Assembly (NCBI RefSeq): GCF_000955955.1
Contig: NZ_JYJG01000350.1
Span: 1-27,533 of the forward strand
From: Lentzea aerocolonigenes
GTDB lineage: Bacteria; Actinomycetota; Actinomycetes; Mycobacteriales; Pseudonocardiaceae
Length of the DNA stretch: 27,533 nt
Direction of reading: 5' to 3'
Shown here: piece by piece, positions 1 through 8,177 of the stretch
Numbering within the stretch: the first letter of the stretch is position 1
Layout of the letters: each line of letters starts with the position of its first letter
The notes under the pieces: generated by a model
Databases searched by the model: none
Seen by the model: only the letters and a program-made list of their open reading frames with translations
What the model was told of the DNA's origin: nothing
Made by a program: the position numbers and the translations under genes

Positions 1-15
1 GGGGGCAGCGCCCCC
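1..15 (-). terminator. possible terminator hairpin at the window edge
   Basis: GGGGGC-AGC-GCCCCC is a perfect 6-bp stem with a 3-base loop, about 140 bases downstream of the flavoprotein stop. The bases that would follow it on the minus strand lie outside the window, so a U-tract cannot be judged. The rest of the 16-155 stretch is A/C-rich on the plus strand and contains an 11-base direct repeat (GGGGAACGGCA at 55-65 and 98-108). I see no gene there. Confidence 0.3.
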
Positions 16-155
16 AAAGGGAAGCACGCAACCGCAAGGTCATCGCACGCAACTGGGGAACGGCACGGACAAGAAACAGGCGCCCGCCAACGAACCAGGG
101 GAACGGCAACGGCAACCAACGCGCGCGCCGTCAGGCGCCCCCACCAAAGCCAGCC

Positions 156-2738
156 TCACCCCAACGCCAACCGAGCATAAGCCCGAACATCAGCATCAGA
201 ATCATCAAGCGCCCTCTTCAACCCCAACACCACCTCACCCTCCCCAGACCACCGCCCCAACGCCCGAACAGCAGCCTTCCGAACATCAAGATTCCGATCC
301 TCCAACAACCCGACCACCAACGCGGCGGAGTCGAGCGCCCAAGCCACCCCGACCCGAACCTCCCAAGCCGCATCCCCCATCAACTCAACAGCCCGCTCGT
401 GCAACCCACCCGGCCACCCACAACGGCCCGCCGACTCCAAAGCCGCAGCCCGCACGAACAAATCCGAATCCCGCGACAACTCGACCAGCACACCGACATC
501 CGAGATCCCCCGAGCAACCTGAACCCGAACCTCCCGAGACGAATCCCCAGCGGCAGCGGCCAACCTCTCATCAGCGCGAAGCGCCACCAGCCCCCGAACA
601 GCCGCCAATCGCACCTCAACGTCAGGGTCCGACAGCCCGGCCTCATAAACCGAGACCGTCCCGAGCTTCAACGCCCACAACACTTCCAACGCCACAGCCC
701 GAGCAGGCGACTCTTCCAACGCCACTCGCAACTCCTCCGAAGGAGGCACAACCTCAACCAACTCAAGCAACCCAGCCGCGGCAGCATCCCGCACACCGGA
801 GTCAGCCATGGCTCGCACCAACGCGAACTCGAACCCAGCCGGCACAACCTCGGTCAGCACCGAAACAGCCGCCCGCCGCACGGTCACATCGGCATCGACC
901 AGGTAGGGCTCCAACACCTCCAACGAAGGCTGCGACTCCACCAGCCCAAGCACCTGGAGCACCCGCTCGGACTCCACAACCCGTTCGTCGGCAACGGAAT
1001 CCGCAACAGCCGACGCAACGGAAGCGGCCCGCACCCCCAGGTACTCGACGGAACCGGCCCGGTGCGGCACCCCGTCCACGTCCACCAGGTACTCGGCCAC
1101 CGGCCGCTTCACGAACTCCATCTCCCCATCAGCGTTCTTCCGCAGATTCAGGTGATGGAACCACCGGTCGTCGTCACGCTCGGGCAGATCGACCCGGGAG
1201 TGGTACAGCCCCCACCGAGACTCGTCCCTCATCAACGAGGACGCCGCGGCCATCTCCGCACAGTCCCGGATGAACGAAACCTCCACGCACCGCATCAACT
1301 CATGCGCGGACCGAGCCCCCATGGCGGCGATCTCCGCGGTCATCCGGTCGAACGCCTCCAACGCCAACGACAACTTGGTCGCGGTCTTGGGCGGAGCCAC
1401 GTAGTCGTTGACGAACCGGCGAAGCTTGTACTCGACCTGCGGCTGCGGCGGCCCGTCAGGTTGCCGCATGTGCCGGTAGATCAGCTCATGTGCCTCGGCC
1501 ACGGCGGCAGCGGGCAACTCAGCGAGCGGGGCGAGGTGAGCCGAAGCGTGCGCTCCGGCCAGATCCCCGAACACGAACGCCCCGATCATGTAGTTGTGCG
1601 GCACACAGGCAAGATCTCCAGCCGCGTACAACCCGGGAACGGTCGTGAGACCGTTCTCATCCACCCAAACCCCGGAAGCCGAGTGGCCACCGCACAACCC
1701 GATCTCCGAGATGTGCATCTCGATGTCGTGCGTCCGGTAGTCCCGGCCCCGTCCACTGTGGAACGTCCCGCGCGATGGCCTCTCCGTTGAATGGAGAATC
1801 CCTTCCAACGCCGAGATCGACTCCTCGGGAAGGTGTGTCGTCTTCAGGTAGATCGGCCCGCGAGCGGAAGCGATCTCCGCGGCCACCTCGGCCATCATCT
1901 GCCCTGACCAGTAGTCGCAGTCGACGAACCGCTCCCCCAGGGCGTTCACCTGGTAGGCCCCGAAGGGATTGCCCACGTACGCGCAGGCAGGCCCGTTGTA
2001 GTCCTTGATCAGCGGATTGATCTGGAAGCACTCGATCCCGGACAGCTCGGCCCCGGCGTGGTAGGCCATCGAGTACCCGTCGCCGGCATTGGTCGGGTTC
2101 TCGTAGGTCCCGTACAGATAGCCGGAAGCAGGCAACCCGAGGCGGCCAGAAGCCCCAGTGGCCAGCACCACGGCCCCGGCCGACACGGTCACGAACTCGC
2201 CGGTCCGGGTGTTGAACCCGGCAGCCCCGACCGCACGCCCCTCCGACACGAGCACCCGAACCGGCATCACCCGGTTCTCGATGCGCAAGCGTTCGCGCAA
2301 CCGCCGCTCCCGCATCACCCGGTACAGGACCTTCTTGACGTCCTTCCCCTCGGGCATCGGCAGCACGTACGACCCGGACCGGTGCACCTGCCGGACGTTG
2401 TAGTCGCCGAACGAGTCCTTCTCGAACTTCACGCCGTACCGCTCAAGCCGTTGCACCATCTCGAAACCGCGCGTAGCGGTCTGCATGATCGTGCGCTGGT
2501 TGACGATCCCGTCGTTGGCGCGCGTGATCTCGGCGACGTAGTCCTCAGGCCGGGCTTTCCCAGGAATGACAGCGTTGTTGACGCCGTCCATCCCCATCGC
2601 GAGAGCACCGGAATGCCGGACGTGAGCCTTCTCCAGCAACAGAACCGAGCGACCGGCCTCGGCCGCGGTGATCGCGGCCATCGACCCGGCCGTGCCGCCG
2701 CCGATCACCAGCACGTCGCAGGACAACTCAACAGTCAT
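156..2738 (-). CDS. AprA/fumarate reductase-like FAD flavoprotein fused to a C-terminal HEAT-repeat domain
   Basis: This 860-residue protein is probably a cytoplasmic FAD-dependent oxidoreductase. The N-terminal dinucleotide-binding motif GGGTAG is at 13-18. The segment RHSGALAMG (41-49) resembles the SGAVAQG region of adenylylsulfate reductase alpha subunits more than the covalent-FAD motif of succinate dehydrogenase. A second FAD-contact region, LYAAGD, starts near 370. The flavoprotein part ends near 555. From about 585 to 860 there are seven or eight HEAT-type units of the form D-x4-VRxxA (for example near 616, 704, 755, 788, 815 and 848). The ATG at 2738 overlaps the stop of the ATPase gene by four bases (ATGA), so the longer upstream reading frame is not the start. 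The adjacent ferredoxin gene is the likely electron partner. The reaction and substrate are unknown. A sulfur compound is a guess from the AprA resemblance and the SsuABC-like importer. Confidence 0.85.
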   Translation of the reverse strand: MTVELSCDVLVIGGGTAGSMAAITAAEAGRSVLLLEKAHVRHSGALAMGMDGVNNAVIPGKARPEDYVAEITRANDGIVNQRTIMQTATRGFEMVQRLERYGVKFEKDSFGDYNVRQVHRSGSYVLPMPEGKDVKKVLYRVMRERRLRERLRIENRVMPVRVLVSEGRAVGAAGFNTRTGEFVTVSAGAVVLATGASGRLGLPASGYLYGTYENPTNAGDGYSMAYHAGAELSGIECFQINPLIKDYNGPACAYVGNPFGAYQVNALGERFVDCDYWSGQMMAEVAAEIASARGPIYLKTTHLPEESISALEGILHSTERPSRGTFHSGRGRDYRTHDIEMHISEIGLCGGHSASGVWVDENGLTTVPGLYAAGDLACVPHNYMIGAFVFGDLAGAHASAHLAPLAELPAAAVAEAHELIYRHMRQPDGPPQPQVEYKLRRFVNDYVAPPKTATKLSLALEAFDRMTAEIAAMGARSAHELMRCVEVSFIRDCAEMAAASSLMRDESRWGLYHSRVDLPERDDDRWFHHLNLRKNADGEMEFVKRPVAEYLVDVDGVPHRAGSVEYLGVRAASVASAVADSVADERVVESERVLQVLGLVESQPSLEVLEPYLVDADVTVRRAAVSVLTEVVPAGFEFALVRAMADSGVRDAAAAGLLELVEVVPPSEELRVALEESPARAVALEVLWALKLGTVSVYEAGLSDPDVEVRLAAVRGLVALRADERLAAAAGDSSREVRVQVARGISDVGVLVELSRDSDLFVRAAALESAGRCGWPGGLHERAVELMGDAAWEVRVGVAWALDSAALVVGLLEDRNLDVRKAAVRALGRWSGEGEVVLGLKRALDDSDADVRAYARLALG

Positions 2739-3391
2739 GCCTTCACCGCCGCGAGAATCGCGTCGCGCTCGCGTTCGACCTCGCCCGCGCCCAGGACGAC
2801 CACCCGGTCGCCCAGCAGCACGGCCTCGTCGACGTCGTGCGTGACGAACAGAGTCGTGGTGCCGGCCAGCACCTCGGTCACCAGTTCCTGCATCGACGAG
2901 CGCGTCTGGGCGTCCAGCGCGCCGAACGGCTCGTCCATCAGCACCACGGACGGTTGCTGCGCCAACGTCCGCGCCAGCTGCACCCGTTGCCGCATGCCGC
3001 CCGAGAGCTCGCGCGGCAGGTAGCCCTCGAACCCGGCCAACCCGACGCGTTCCAGCCACTCCAAGGCCCGGGAACGGCGAAGCGCGCGTGGAACTCCTTG
3101 CAACGCAAGCGGAAGCTCGACGTTGCGCAACGCCGTCCGCCACGGCAGCAGGCCGTCGTCCTGGAACACCAGAGCCCGGTCCCGCGACGGCCCGCGCACC
3201 GCAACGCCATCAACGGAAATCGAGCCGGCAAAGGGAATCAGGCCGGCGACCGCACGCAGCAGGGTGGACTTGCCGCAGCCGGAAGGCCCGGCCACCACCA
3301 CGAACTCGCCGGAAGCGACGGACAACGAGAACTCGGACAGGACGGCGGACCGGCCGTAGCCGACGGTCAGCGAACGCACGCTCAGGCTCAT
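2735..3391 (-). CDS. ABC transporter ATPase, nitrate/sulfonate/taurine (SsuB/TauB) family
   Basis: This 218-residue nucleotide-binding subunit powers import with the permease and lipoprotein encoded just upstream. Walker A is GPSGCGKST at 35-43, the Q-loop glutamine is Q77, the signature LSGGM is at 129-133, Walker B VVLMDEP is at 149-155 and the switch histidine is H185. The FGALDAQTR stretch after Walker B is typical of SsuB/TauB proteins. Its ATG overlaps the permease stop by four bases and its own stop overlaps the flavoprotein start by four, so translation is probably coupled. The family assignment is firm. The transported compound is inferred only. Confidence 0.93.
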   Translation of the reverse strand: MSLSVRSLTVGYGRSAVLSEFSLSVASGEFVVVAGPSGCGKSTLLRAVAGLIPFAGSISVDGVAVRGPSRDRALVFQDDGLLPWRTALRNVELPLALQGVPRALRRSRALEWLERVGLAGFEGYLPRELSGGMRQRVQLARTLAQQPSVVLMDEPFGALDAQTRSSMQELVTEVLAGTTTLFVTHDVDEAVLLGDRVVVLGAGEVERERDAILAAVKA

Positions 3392-4152
3392 CTCAGGGCC
3401 TCCCGGGGAAGCCACCGCGTCACGCGGCGGCCCAGCAGTTCGACAGCGGCGGACGTCAGGTAGCCGAGCAGGCCGATCGTGACCATGCCGACGATCACGC
3501 CGGGGTAGTCGACGACCGTGTAGGCCTGCCAGGTGCGGTAACCGACGCCGAACTGGCCGGAGATCATCTCGGCCGAGATCACGCAGATCCACGCCACGCC
3601 CATGCCGACGGACAGGCCGCCGAAGACACCGGGCAACGTGCCGGGCAGCACCACGCGGAACAGCACCTGCCAACGCGACGCGCCCATGGTGCGGACCGCG
3701 TCTTCCCAGATCGTCGGCAGCGCGCGCACCGCATGCCGCGTCGACACCAGGATCGGGAAGAACGCCGCGATGAACGTGATGAACACGATCCCCTGCTCGT
3801 CGGTCGGGAACAGCAGGATCGCGATCGGCACCAGCGCGATCGCCGGGATCGGCCGGACCACCTCCAGCGGCGGCCGCAACAGGTCTCCCAGCAGCGGTGA
3901 CCGCGCGATCAGCACCCCGAAGGCGATGCCCAGCACCGCGGCCAGCAGGAAGCCGGTCATGATGCGCGCCAGGCTGTTGCCCAGGTCGTGGTAGTACTCC
4001 GGGCCGCCGACCTGCGCCGCGAACCGCTCCGCCACCTCGACGACGGTCGGCAGCTGGTCGAACCGCAGCCACATCCGCACATCCGATGCCGTCAGCACCT
4101 GCCACAGCAGCAACACGACTGCCACGGACCCGATCCTCAGCGCCCAGCGCAT
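3388..4152 (-). CDS. ABC transporter permease, SsuC/TauC-like
   Basis: This 254-residue integral membrane protein has an N-terminal hydrophobic helix (about 6-22) and several further helices. The cytoplasmic EAA loop is recognisable as DAVRTMGASRWQVLFRVVLP at 151-170, where it docks on the ATPase. Length and layout fit the BPD_transp_1 family subgroup that imports sulfonates, nitrate or bicarbonate. The start is the ATG at 4152, which shares one base with the stop of the binding-protein gene (TGATG). A longer open frame upstream runs inside that gene and is rejected. It forms one importer with its two neighbours. Confidence 0.92.
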   Translation of the reverse strand: MRWALRIGSVAVVLLLWQVLTASDVRMWLRFDQLPTVVEVAERFAAQVGGPEYYHDLGNSLARIMTGFLLAAVLGIAFGVLIARSPLLGDLLRPPLEVVRPIPAIALVPIAILLFPTDEQGIVFITFIAAFFPILVSTRHAVRALPTIWEDAVRTMGASRWQVLFRVVLPGTLPGVFGGLSVGMGVAWICVISAEMISGQFGVGYRTWQAYTVVDYPGVIVGMVTIGLLGYLTSAAVELLGRRVTRWLPREALR

Positions 4153-5459
4153 CACTTGCCCGCCGAGGAAAGCGCCTGCTGGAACGTCAGCACCTGGCCA
4201 CGCTTCGACGCGGCCGCCTCGGTCGTGAACGGCAGCAGCTCGGCACCCGACTGCACCCAGAACGCGTGGTCGGCGAACCACCGCGTGCCCGTTTCGGCGT
4301 CCGGCACATATCCGACGCGCAGCTTTTTGCCGCTCGCGTTGACCAGCTTCAGCAACGCGGTCGGCGACGCCACGGCCTCAGGAGCGCCGCCCTCGAACCA
4401 CGCCTCGCTCGCGACCTTCGGGTCCCCACCGAGCGTTGCCGGGTTCGTGAGGTCATCTGTCGACTCCACGACGTCCTTCAACGGCTTGTCGTCGATGAAC
4501 TTGTCCACGTCGAGCTCGTCGATGTTGCCGATCGACTTGAGGAACGGCACGTCCTCCTTCAAAGCCTTGCGCAGCACCGACTTCAGCGAGAGGTCGAACG
4601 TCGCGATCCCGTTCGGCCCGTTGTAGAGGTAGACGACCTCGACCGGCAGTGAAGTGGCCTTCGAAACAACCTCCGCGGCTTCGAGCGGCTTGGCGTGCAG
4701 GAACTTCGTCGCGTCGAGCTGCGCCCGCAGGAACTCGCGCAACACCTCAGGCTGTTGCTGTGCAAAGGGATTCCGCACCACGGTCCCGTGCAACGTCGGC
4801 AGGTTCAGCGCGGCCCCGTCGTACAGCAGCTTCGCCTGCCCCGCGAACACCAGCTGTCCGGGCCACGCCACGAACTGCGCGAGCGCGGCCACGTTGCCCG
4901 ACTGCAGCGCCGAAGCACCCACGGAAGGCTGCTGGTTCTCGATGGTCACCTCGGTGTCACCCAGGGCTCGCACCAGCGTCCCGTGCCCGGCCGACCCGAC
5001 GCTCGCGGACACCTTCTGCCCAGCGAGATCAGCGAGGGTCCTGGCCGACGAGCTGGGCGGCACCACGACCGAGTTCAGCCCGCCGCGGGCGTTGTACCCG
5101 GTCACCGCGACCATCCGGGTCCCCTGGTCGCCCTGCTTCTGCGTGCGCGAGCCGTTGATCAGCAGCGGGTAGTCGCCCATCGAGCCGATGTCGATCTTCC
5201 CCGCGATCATCTGCGCGGTGATCGGCGCGCCGGTGTCGTAGTCCTGCCAGGTCACCTTGTACGTCCTGCCGGTCTTCTTGCCGAGCTCGGTCAGCCGTTG
5301 CTCGAAGAAACCCTTGTCCTTCAACAACGTGCCCGCGGTGACCGTGTTGATGGTCTTCGACTGGTAGCCGATGACGACCGGGACCTCGGCACCGGAAGCC
5401 GCCTCGCCCGTCCCGCACGCGGCGAGCAGAAGAACTGATGCGAAGAACAGCCGCTTCAC
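4152..5459 (-). CDS. ABC transporter substrate-binding lipoprotein, SsuA/NMT1-like
   Basis: This 435-residue extracytoplasmic solute receptor captures the substrate for the adjacent permease. A GTG start at 5459 is chosen because AAGGAAG lies five to ten bases upstream and because it gives a compact lipoprotein signal: basic KR, a hydrophobic stretch, then the lipobox LAAC with Cys15 as the lipidated residue. The mature part has the features of the NMT1/SsuA fold (a YQSKTINT segment near the N-terminus, IDIGSMGDYPLL in the middle). At 435 residues it is longer than many SsuA proteins (about 320), with extra C-terminal sequence of unknown role. Substrate class: sulfonate, nitrate-like or a thiamine-precursor-like molecule. 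It cannot be narrowed from sequence. Confidence 0.88.
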   Translation of the reverse strand: MKRLFFASVLLLAACGTGEAASGAEVPVVIGYQSKTINTVTAGTLLKDKGFFEQRLTELGKKTGRTYKVTWQDYDTGAPITAQMIAGKIDIGSMGDYPLLINGSRTQKQGDQGTRMVAVTGYNARGGLNSVVVPPSSSARTLADLAGQKVSASVGSAGHGTLVRALGDTEVTIENQQPSVGASALQSGNVAALAQFVAWPGQLVFAGQAKLLYDGAALNLPTLHGTVVRNPFAQQQPEVLREFLRAQLDATKFLHAKPLEAAEVVSKATSLPVEVVYLYNGPNGIATFDLSLKSVLRKALKEDVPFLKSIGNIDELDVDKFIDDKPLKDVVESTDDLTNPATLGGDPKVASEAWFEGGAPEAVASPTALLKLVNASGKKLRVGYVPDAETGTRWFADHAFWVQSGAELLPFTTEAAASKRGQVLTFQQALSSAGK

Positions 5460-5470
5460 GAATCTTCCTT

Positions 5471-5698
5471 TCACCGCAGGAGGTAAGGCATGTTGATGGT
5501 CACGGCACCCGTTGGGCAGCGAGCGGCACAAGGCCCGCAGTACCAGCACTCGTCGACGTGCATGTACGCCTTGCCGGAATCGGGATTGATGGCCAGCGAG
5601 TCGAGCGGGCACATGTCAACGCACAGCCGACAGCCTTCGATGCACTTGGATTCGTTGATCGTCACCGGTACGTCGGCACGGTTGTTGACCAGAGCCAT
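5471..5698 (-). CDS. small two-[4Fe-4S] ferredoxin, probable partner of the flavoprotein
   Basis: This 75-residue protein binds two iron-sulfur clusters. The first cysteine set is C19, C23, C26, C30 (spacing 3-2-3, slightly unusual because the first gap is normally two). The second is C51, C54, C57, C61, followed by PTGA as in classical bacterial ferredoxins. Adenylylsulfate reductase beta subunits also combine two such clusters but are about twice as long, so this is a minimal version at most. A GGAG motif lies about nine bases before the ATG. It sits between the regulator and the importer genes, 11 bases before the lipoprotein start. I infer that it shuttles electrons to or from the flavoprotein. 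Confidence 0.9.
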   Translation of the reverse strand: MALVNNRADVPVTINESKCIEGCRLCVDMCPLDSLAINPDSGKAYMHVDECWYCGPCAARCPTGAVTINMPYLLR

Positions 5699-5735
5699 GA
5701 CTCAACTCCAGGAATGTGGTGGAAGATATGGGGTT

Positions 5736-6482
5736 TTAGCGACAGATTTCGGCGCGCATGGTCAAGCGATCGCCACGCATGCGAATGAACTCCAGATCGA
5801 CTGGCCGGCCGGAAGCGAAATGACTGAGTCGTTCCACGACCATCAGCGCCGCCCCGCGCGGCACTTCGAGCACGGTCGCGGAGTGCAGATCGGCGTTGAC
5901 GGCTTCCAGCGCCACCGAGGCCGTCCCGAGCCGCTGTCCGGACGTCTGCTCGATCAACGAGAAGATGTCGCGGTTGACGAGATCCTCGTCCAGCAGCGGC
6001 TCGCCGACGTCCAAAGCCAGATATGTGAGATCCAGCGACAACGGCAGCCCGTTCAACCGCCGCAACCGCTCGACGTAGACGACGGATGAGTCAGCGGGAA
6101 GCTGAAGCCGTTGCGCGACCACCGAAGGCGCCCGGATCACGGTCGCCGCCCGCACGTCGTTGGTGATCTGCCCGTGCTCGTGCAGGGTTTCCGCGAGTCC
6201 CATCAGCTGGTTCAGCCCGTGCTCGACCTTGTCCGCCACGACCACGGTGCCGACGCCCGGCACGCGGTCGATGAGGCCTTCCTCGCGCAGCAGTTCCAGC
6301 GCCTCGCGAATGCTGTTGCGGGACACCGAGAACTCGGCGGCGAGAAAGCGTTCATCGGGCAGCACGCCGTCGGGAAACGCACGGCGCACCACCTGCTGGC
6401 GGATTACGTCGGCGGCCTGTCGCGCCCGGTCGGCGCGCAACCGCCGCTCGGATCGCGGGCTGCTGCTCATGGCCCACAGCAT
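5736..6482 (-). CDS. GntR-family (HutC/UTRA) transcriptional regulator
   Basis: This 248-residue DNA-binding protein is the first gene of the flavoprotein/importer operon and so probably its own and the operon's regulator. The winged helix spans about 20-86, with the recognition region FSVSRNSIREALELLREEGL and the wing RVPGVGTVV. The C-terminal half fits the UTRA ligand-binding domain of the HutC subfamily (LRRLNGLPLSLDLTYL, DLEFIRMRGDRL). Start codons at 6482 and 6470 are both possible and neither has a clear ribosome-binding site. The gene ends 37 bases before the ferredoxin gene. A tandem 11-base repeat upstream may be its operator. The ligand is unknown but is expected to relate to the imported substrate. 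Confidence 0.9.
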   Translation of the reverse strand: MLWAMSSSPRSERRLRADRARQAADVIRQQVVRRAFPDGVLPDERFLAAEFSVSRNSIREALELLREEGLIDRVPGVGTVVVADKVEHGLNQLMGLAETLHEHGQITNDVRAATVIRAPSVVAQRLQLPADSSVVYVERLRRLNGLPLSLDLTYLALDVGEPLLDEDLVNRDIFSLIEQTSGQRLGTASVALEAVNADLHSATVLEVPRGAALMVVERLSHFASGRPVDLEFIRMRGDRLTMRAEICR

Positions 6483-6499
6483 GGACGGCGCGCGACGAT

Positions 6500-6521
6500 C
6501 AGTTTGTTACCAGCGTGTTAC
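6500..6521. promoter_or_regulatory. tandem 11-base direct repeat upstream of the GntR gene
   Basis: CAGTTTGTTAC is followed immediately by CAGCGTGTTAC (nine of eleven bases identical). This places two copies on the same helix face, 18-39 bases before the GntR start. It is the most conspicuous pattern in the 91-base gap between the GntR gene and the znuB-like gene. It could be the operator of this regulator, although HutC proteins more often bind inverted repeats. Confidence 0.35.
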
Positions 6522-6573
6522 GCCACCTGGTCAGCGCATTAAGCAGGGAAAAGACGTCAGCTACGCCAGTCCA

Positions 6574-7389
6574 TCATGTGGAACGGCGCTGAACAGCCCC
6601 AATACCTCGGCATACGAGGTATATCACGAAGCTCACCGCCGTGACGAGAGCGGAAACCGGAAGCCCTGGTTGCAGCGACAGAAGAATGCCTCCGACGGCC
6701 GCCACTTCCGCGAAAACAACGGAAAGGACGGTCGCGCGAAGAGGCGACGCGGTGAGGCGCATCGCGGCGGCAGCGGGCGTGATCATCAACGCCAGCACCA
6801 GCAGCGCGCCGACGACCTGCACGCTCAATGCGGTCGCGACACCGACCAGCACCGCGAACACGATCGACAGCCCGCGCACCGGAACCCCGCGCGAGATCGC
6901 CACGTCCGGGTCGACCGAGGAGAAGAACAACGGCCGGTAGATGAACGCCAGCACGACCAGCACCGCGATCGACGAGATCACCAGCAGCTGCAGGTCCGTC
7001 GAGTCGACGCCGACGATCTGCCCGGTCAGCAGGCCGAACTTGTTCTTCGACCGTCCCTTGTAGAGGGACAGCATGAGAATGCCCATGCCGAGCCCGAACG
7101 CCAGGATCGCGCCGATCACCGAGTCGCGGTCGCTCTCCCGCCGCGACAGCACGCCGAGCAGCACCGCGGCGATGATCGACCCGGCCAGCGCGCCGTACCC
7201 GACGCTGATGCCGAGCAGCAACGCCGCCGCACCACCGGTGAACGCGAGCTCGGAAGTGCCGTGCACCGCGAACGCCATCTTGCGGGTCACCACGAGCGGA
7301 CCCAGCACCCCGGCCACGAGCCCCAGCACGGCAGCCGCGATCAACGCGGTCTGCACGAAGTCCAGTTCGAGCAGGTCGAGAAAGCTCAC
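6574..7389 (-). CDS. znuB: zinc/manganese ABC transporter permease (ZnuB family)
   Basis: This 271-residue multi-helix membrane protein of the ABC-3 family forms the metal channel. It has the family's succession of hydrophobic segments with few charges, and conserved stretches such as AFAVHGTSELAFTGGAAALLLG near the N-terminus and VVGALLVLALMITPAAAA in the C-terminal half. The start is the GTG at 7389, which overlaps the ATPase stop by four bases (GTGA). A longer frame upstream lies inside the ATPase gene. It is the last gene of the three-gene metal importer operon, and the GntR operon begins 91 bases downstream. Zinc versus manganese cannot be settled from this subunit. Confidence 0.92.
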   Translation of the reverse strand: MSFLDLLELDFVQTALIAAAVLGLVAGVLGPLVVTRKMAFAVHGTSELAFTGGAAALLLGISVGYGALAGSIIAAVLLGVLSRRESDRDSVIGAILAFGLGMGILMLSLYKGRSKNKFGLLTGQIVGVDSTDLQLLVISSIAVLVVLAFIYRPLFFSSVDPDVAISRGVPVRGLSIVFAVLVGVATALSVQVVGALLVLALMITPAAAAMRLTASPLRATVLSVVFAEVAAVGGILLSLQPGLPVSALVTAVSFVIYLVCRGIGAVQRRST

Positions 7390-8177
7390 GACGCGGCCTC
7401 CGCGGTGAGGTGGTGCGTCTGCTCCTCGCACGCGCCCGCGCCGACCACCAGGATCTGGTCACGCACCCGCACGACCTCGACCGGCGTCCGGTACAGCTCG
7501 GACAGCGTCGCCGAGTTCATCACCTCGTCCGGCTTGCCGACGCGGAAGCGCCCGCCGACCAAGTACAGGACCCGGTCCACCAACGGCAGCACCGGGTTCA
7601 GCTCGTGCGTCACGAACAGAACAGCGGTGTCGGCCTCACGCCGGCGCTTGTCGATCAGCTCGGAGACCACTCGCTGGTTCGCGAGGTCCAACGACAGCAA
7701 CGGCTCGTCGCACAGCATCACGCGTGGGTCGCCCACGAGCGCCTGCGCGACCCGCAACCGTTGCTGCTCGCCGCCGGACAACAGGCCCAACGGCGCGTCG
7801 GCGTACCTGCTCGCCCCCACAGCGGCGATGGCCTCGTCGACGCGAACCCGGCGCTCACGGCGGTTGCGCACGCCGAGGCCCCACCGGTAGCCGTCGAGGC
7901 CGAGACCGACGAGGTCGCGGCCCCTCAACGTCATGGACTGCTCGAGCGCTCGCTGCTGCGGGATGTACCCGATGGCGTGGTTGCCGCCCGCGACCTCGAC
8001 CGAACCCGACGACAGTTGCTGCAACCCCAGCAGCACCCTCATCAGGCTGGTCTTGCCGGACCCGTTCGGCCCGAGGACCGCGAGGAACTCACCGGGCTCG
8101 ACGTCGAGGTCGAGCCCGTCCCACAGCACCCTGTCCCCGTAGGACAGGCGTGCCCCGCGCAGCGAGATCGCGGTCAT
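7386..8177 (-). CDS. znuC: zinc/manganese ABC transporter ATPase (ZnuC family)
   Basis: This 263-residue nucleotide-binding subunit carries Walker A GPNGSGKTS at 36-44, a Q-loop YIPQQ near 71-75, signature LSGGEQ at 133-138, Walker B VMLCDEP at 153-159 and switch H191. The motif combination and the neighbouring ABC-3 permease and TroA-type lipoprotein identify a metal importer. Both ends overlap their neighbours by four bases, so the three genes are probably translated together. Confidence 0.93.
   Translation of the reverse strand: MTAISLRGARLSYGDRVLWDGLDLDVEPGEFLAVLGPNGSGKTSLMRVLLGLQQLSSGSVEVAGGNHAIGYIPQQRALEQSMTLRGRDLVGLGLDGYRWGLGVRNRRERRVRVDEAIAAVGASRYADAPLGLLSGGEQQRLRVAQALVGDPRVMLCDEPLLSLDLANQRVVSELIDKRRREADTAVLFVTHELNPVLPLVDRVLYLVGGRFRVGKPDEVMNSATLSELYRTPVEVVRVRDQILVVGAGACEEQTHHLTAEAAS

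Noticed and set aside
399..1790. Long plus-strand open frame opposite the flavoprotein
   Set aside because: Its composition (Arg, His, Pro, Gln rich) is that of an antisense shadow of a high-GC gene, and the minus-strand frame has clear FAD and HEAT motifs.
2739..3143. N-terminal extension giving a 995-residue flavoprotein
   Set aside because: It lies inside the ATPase gene on the same strand, has Arg-rich shadow-frame composition, and the ATG at 2738 makes a standard ATGA overlap.
4583..4765. Small Arg/Ser-rich frames inside the binding-protein gene as small proteins
   Set aside because: They have no start signal and show shadow-frame composition.
6160..7890. 576-residue plus-strand open frame over the metal importer and GntR genes
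   Set aside because: It is antisense to three well-supported genes and has low-complexity Arg/His/Asp composition with no domain.
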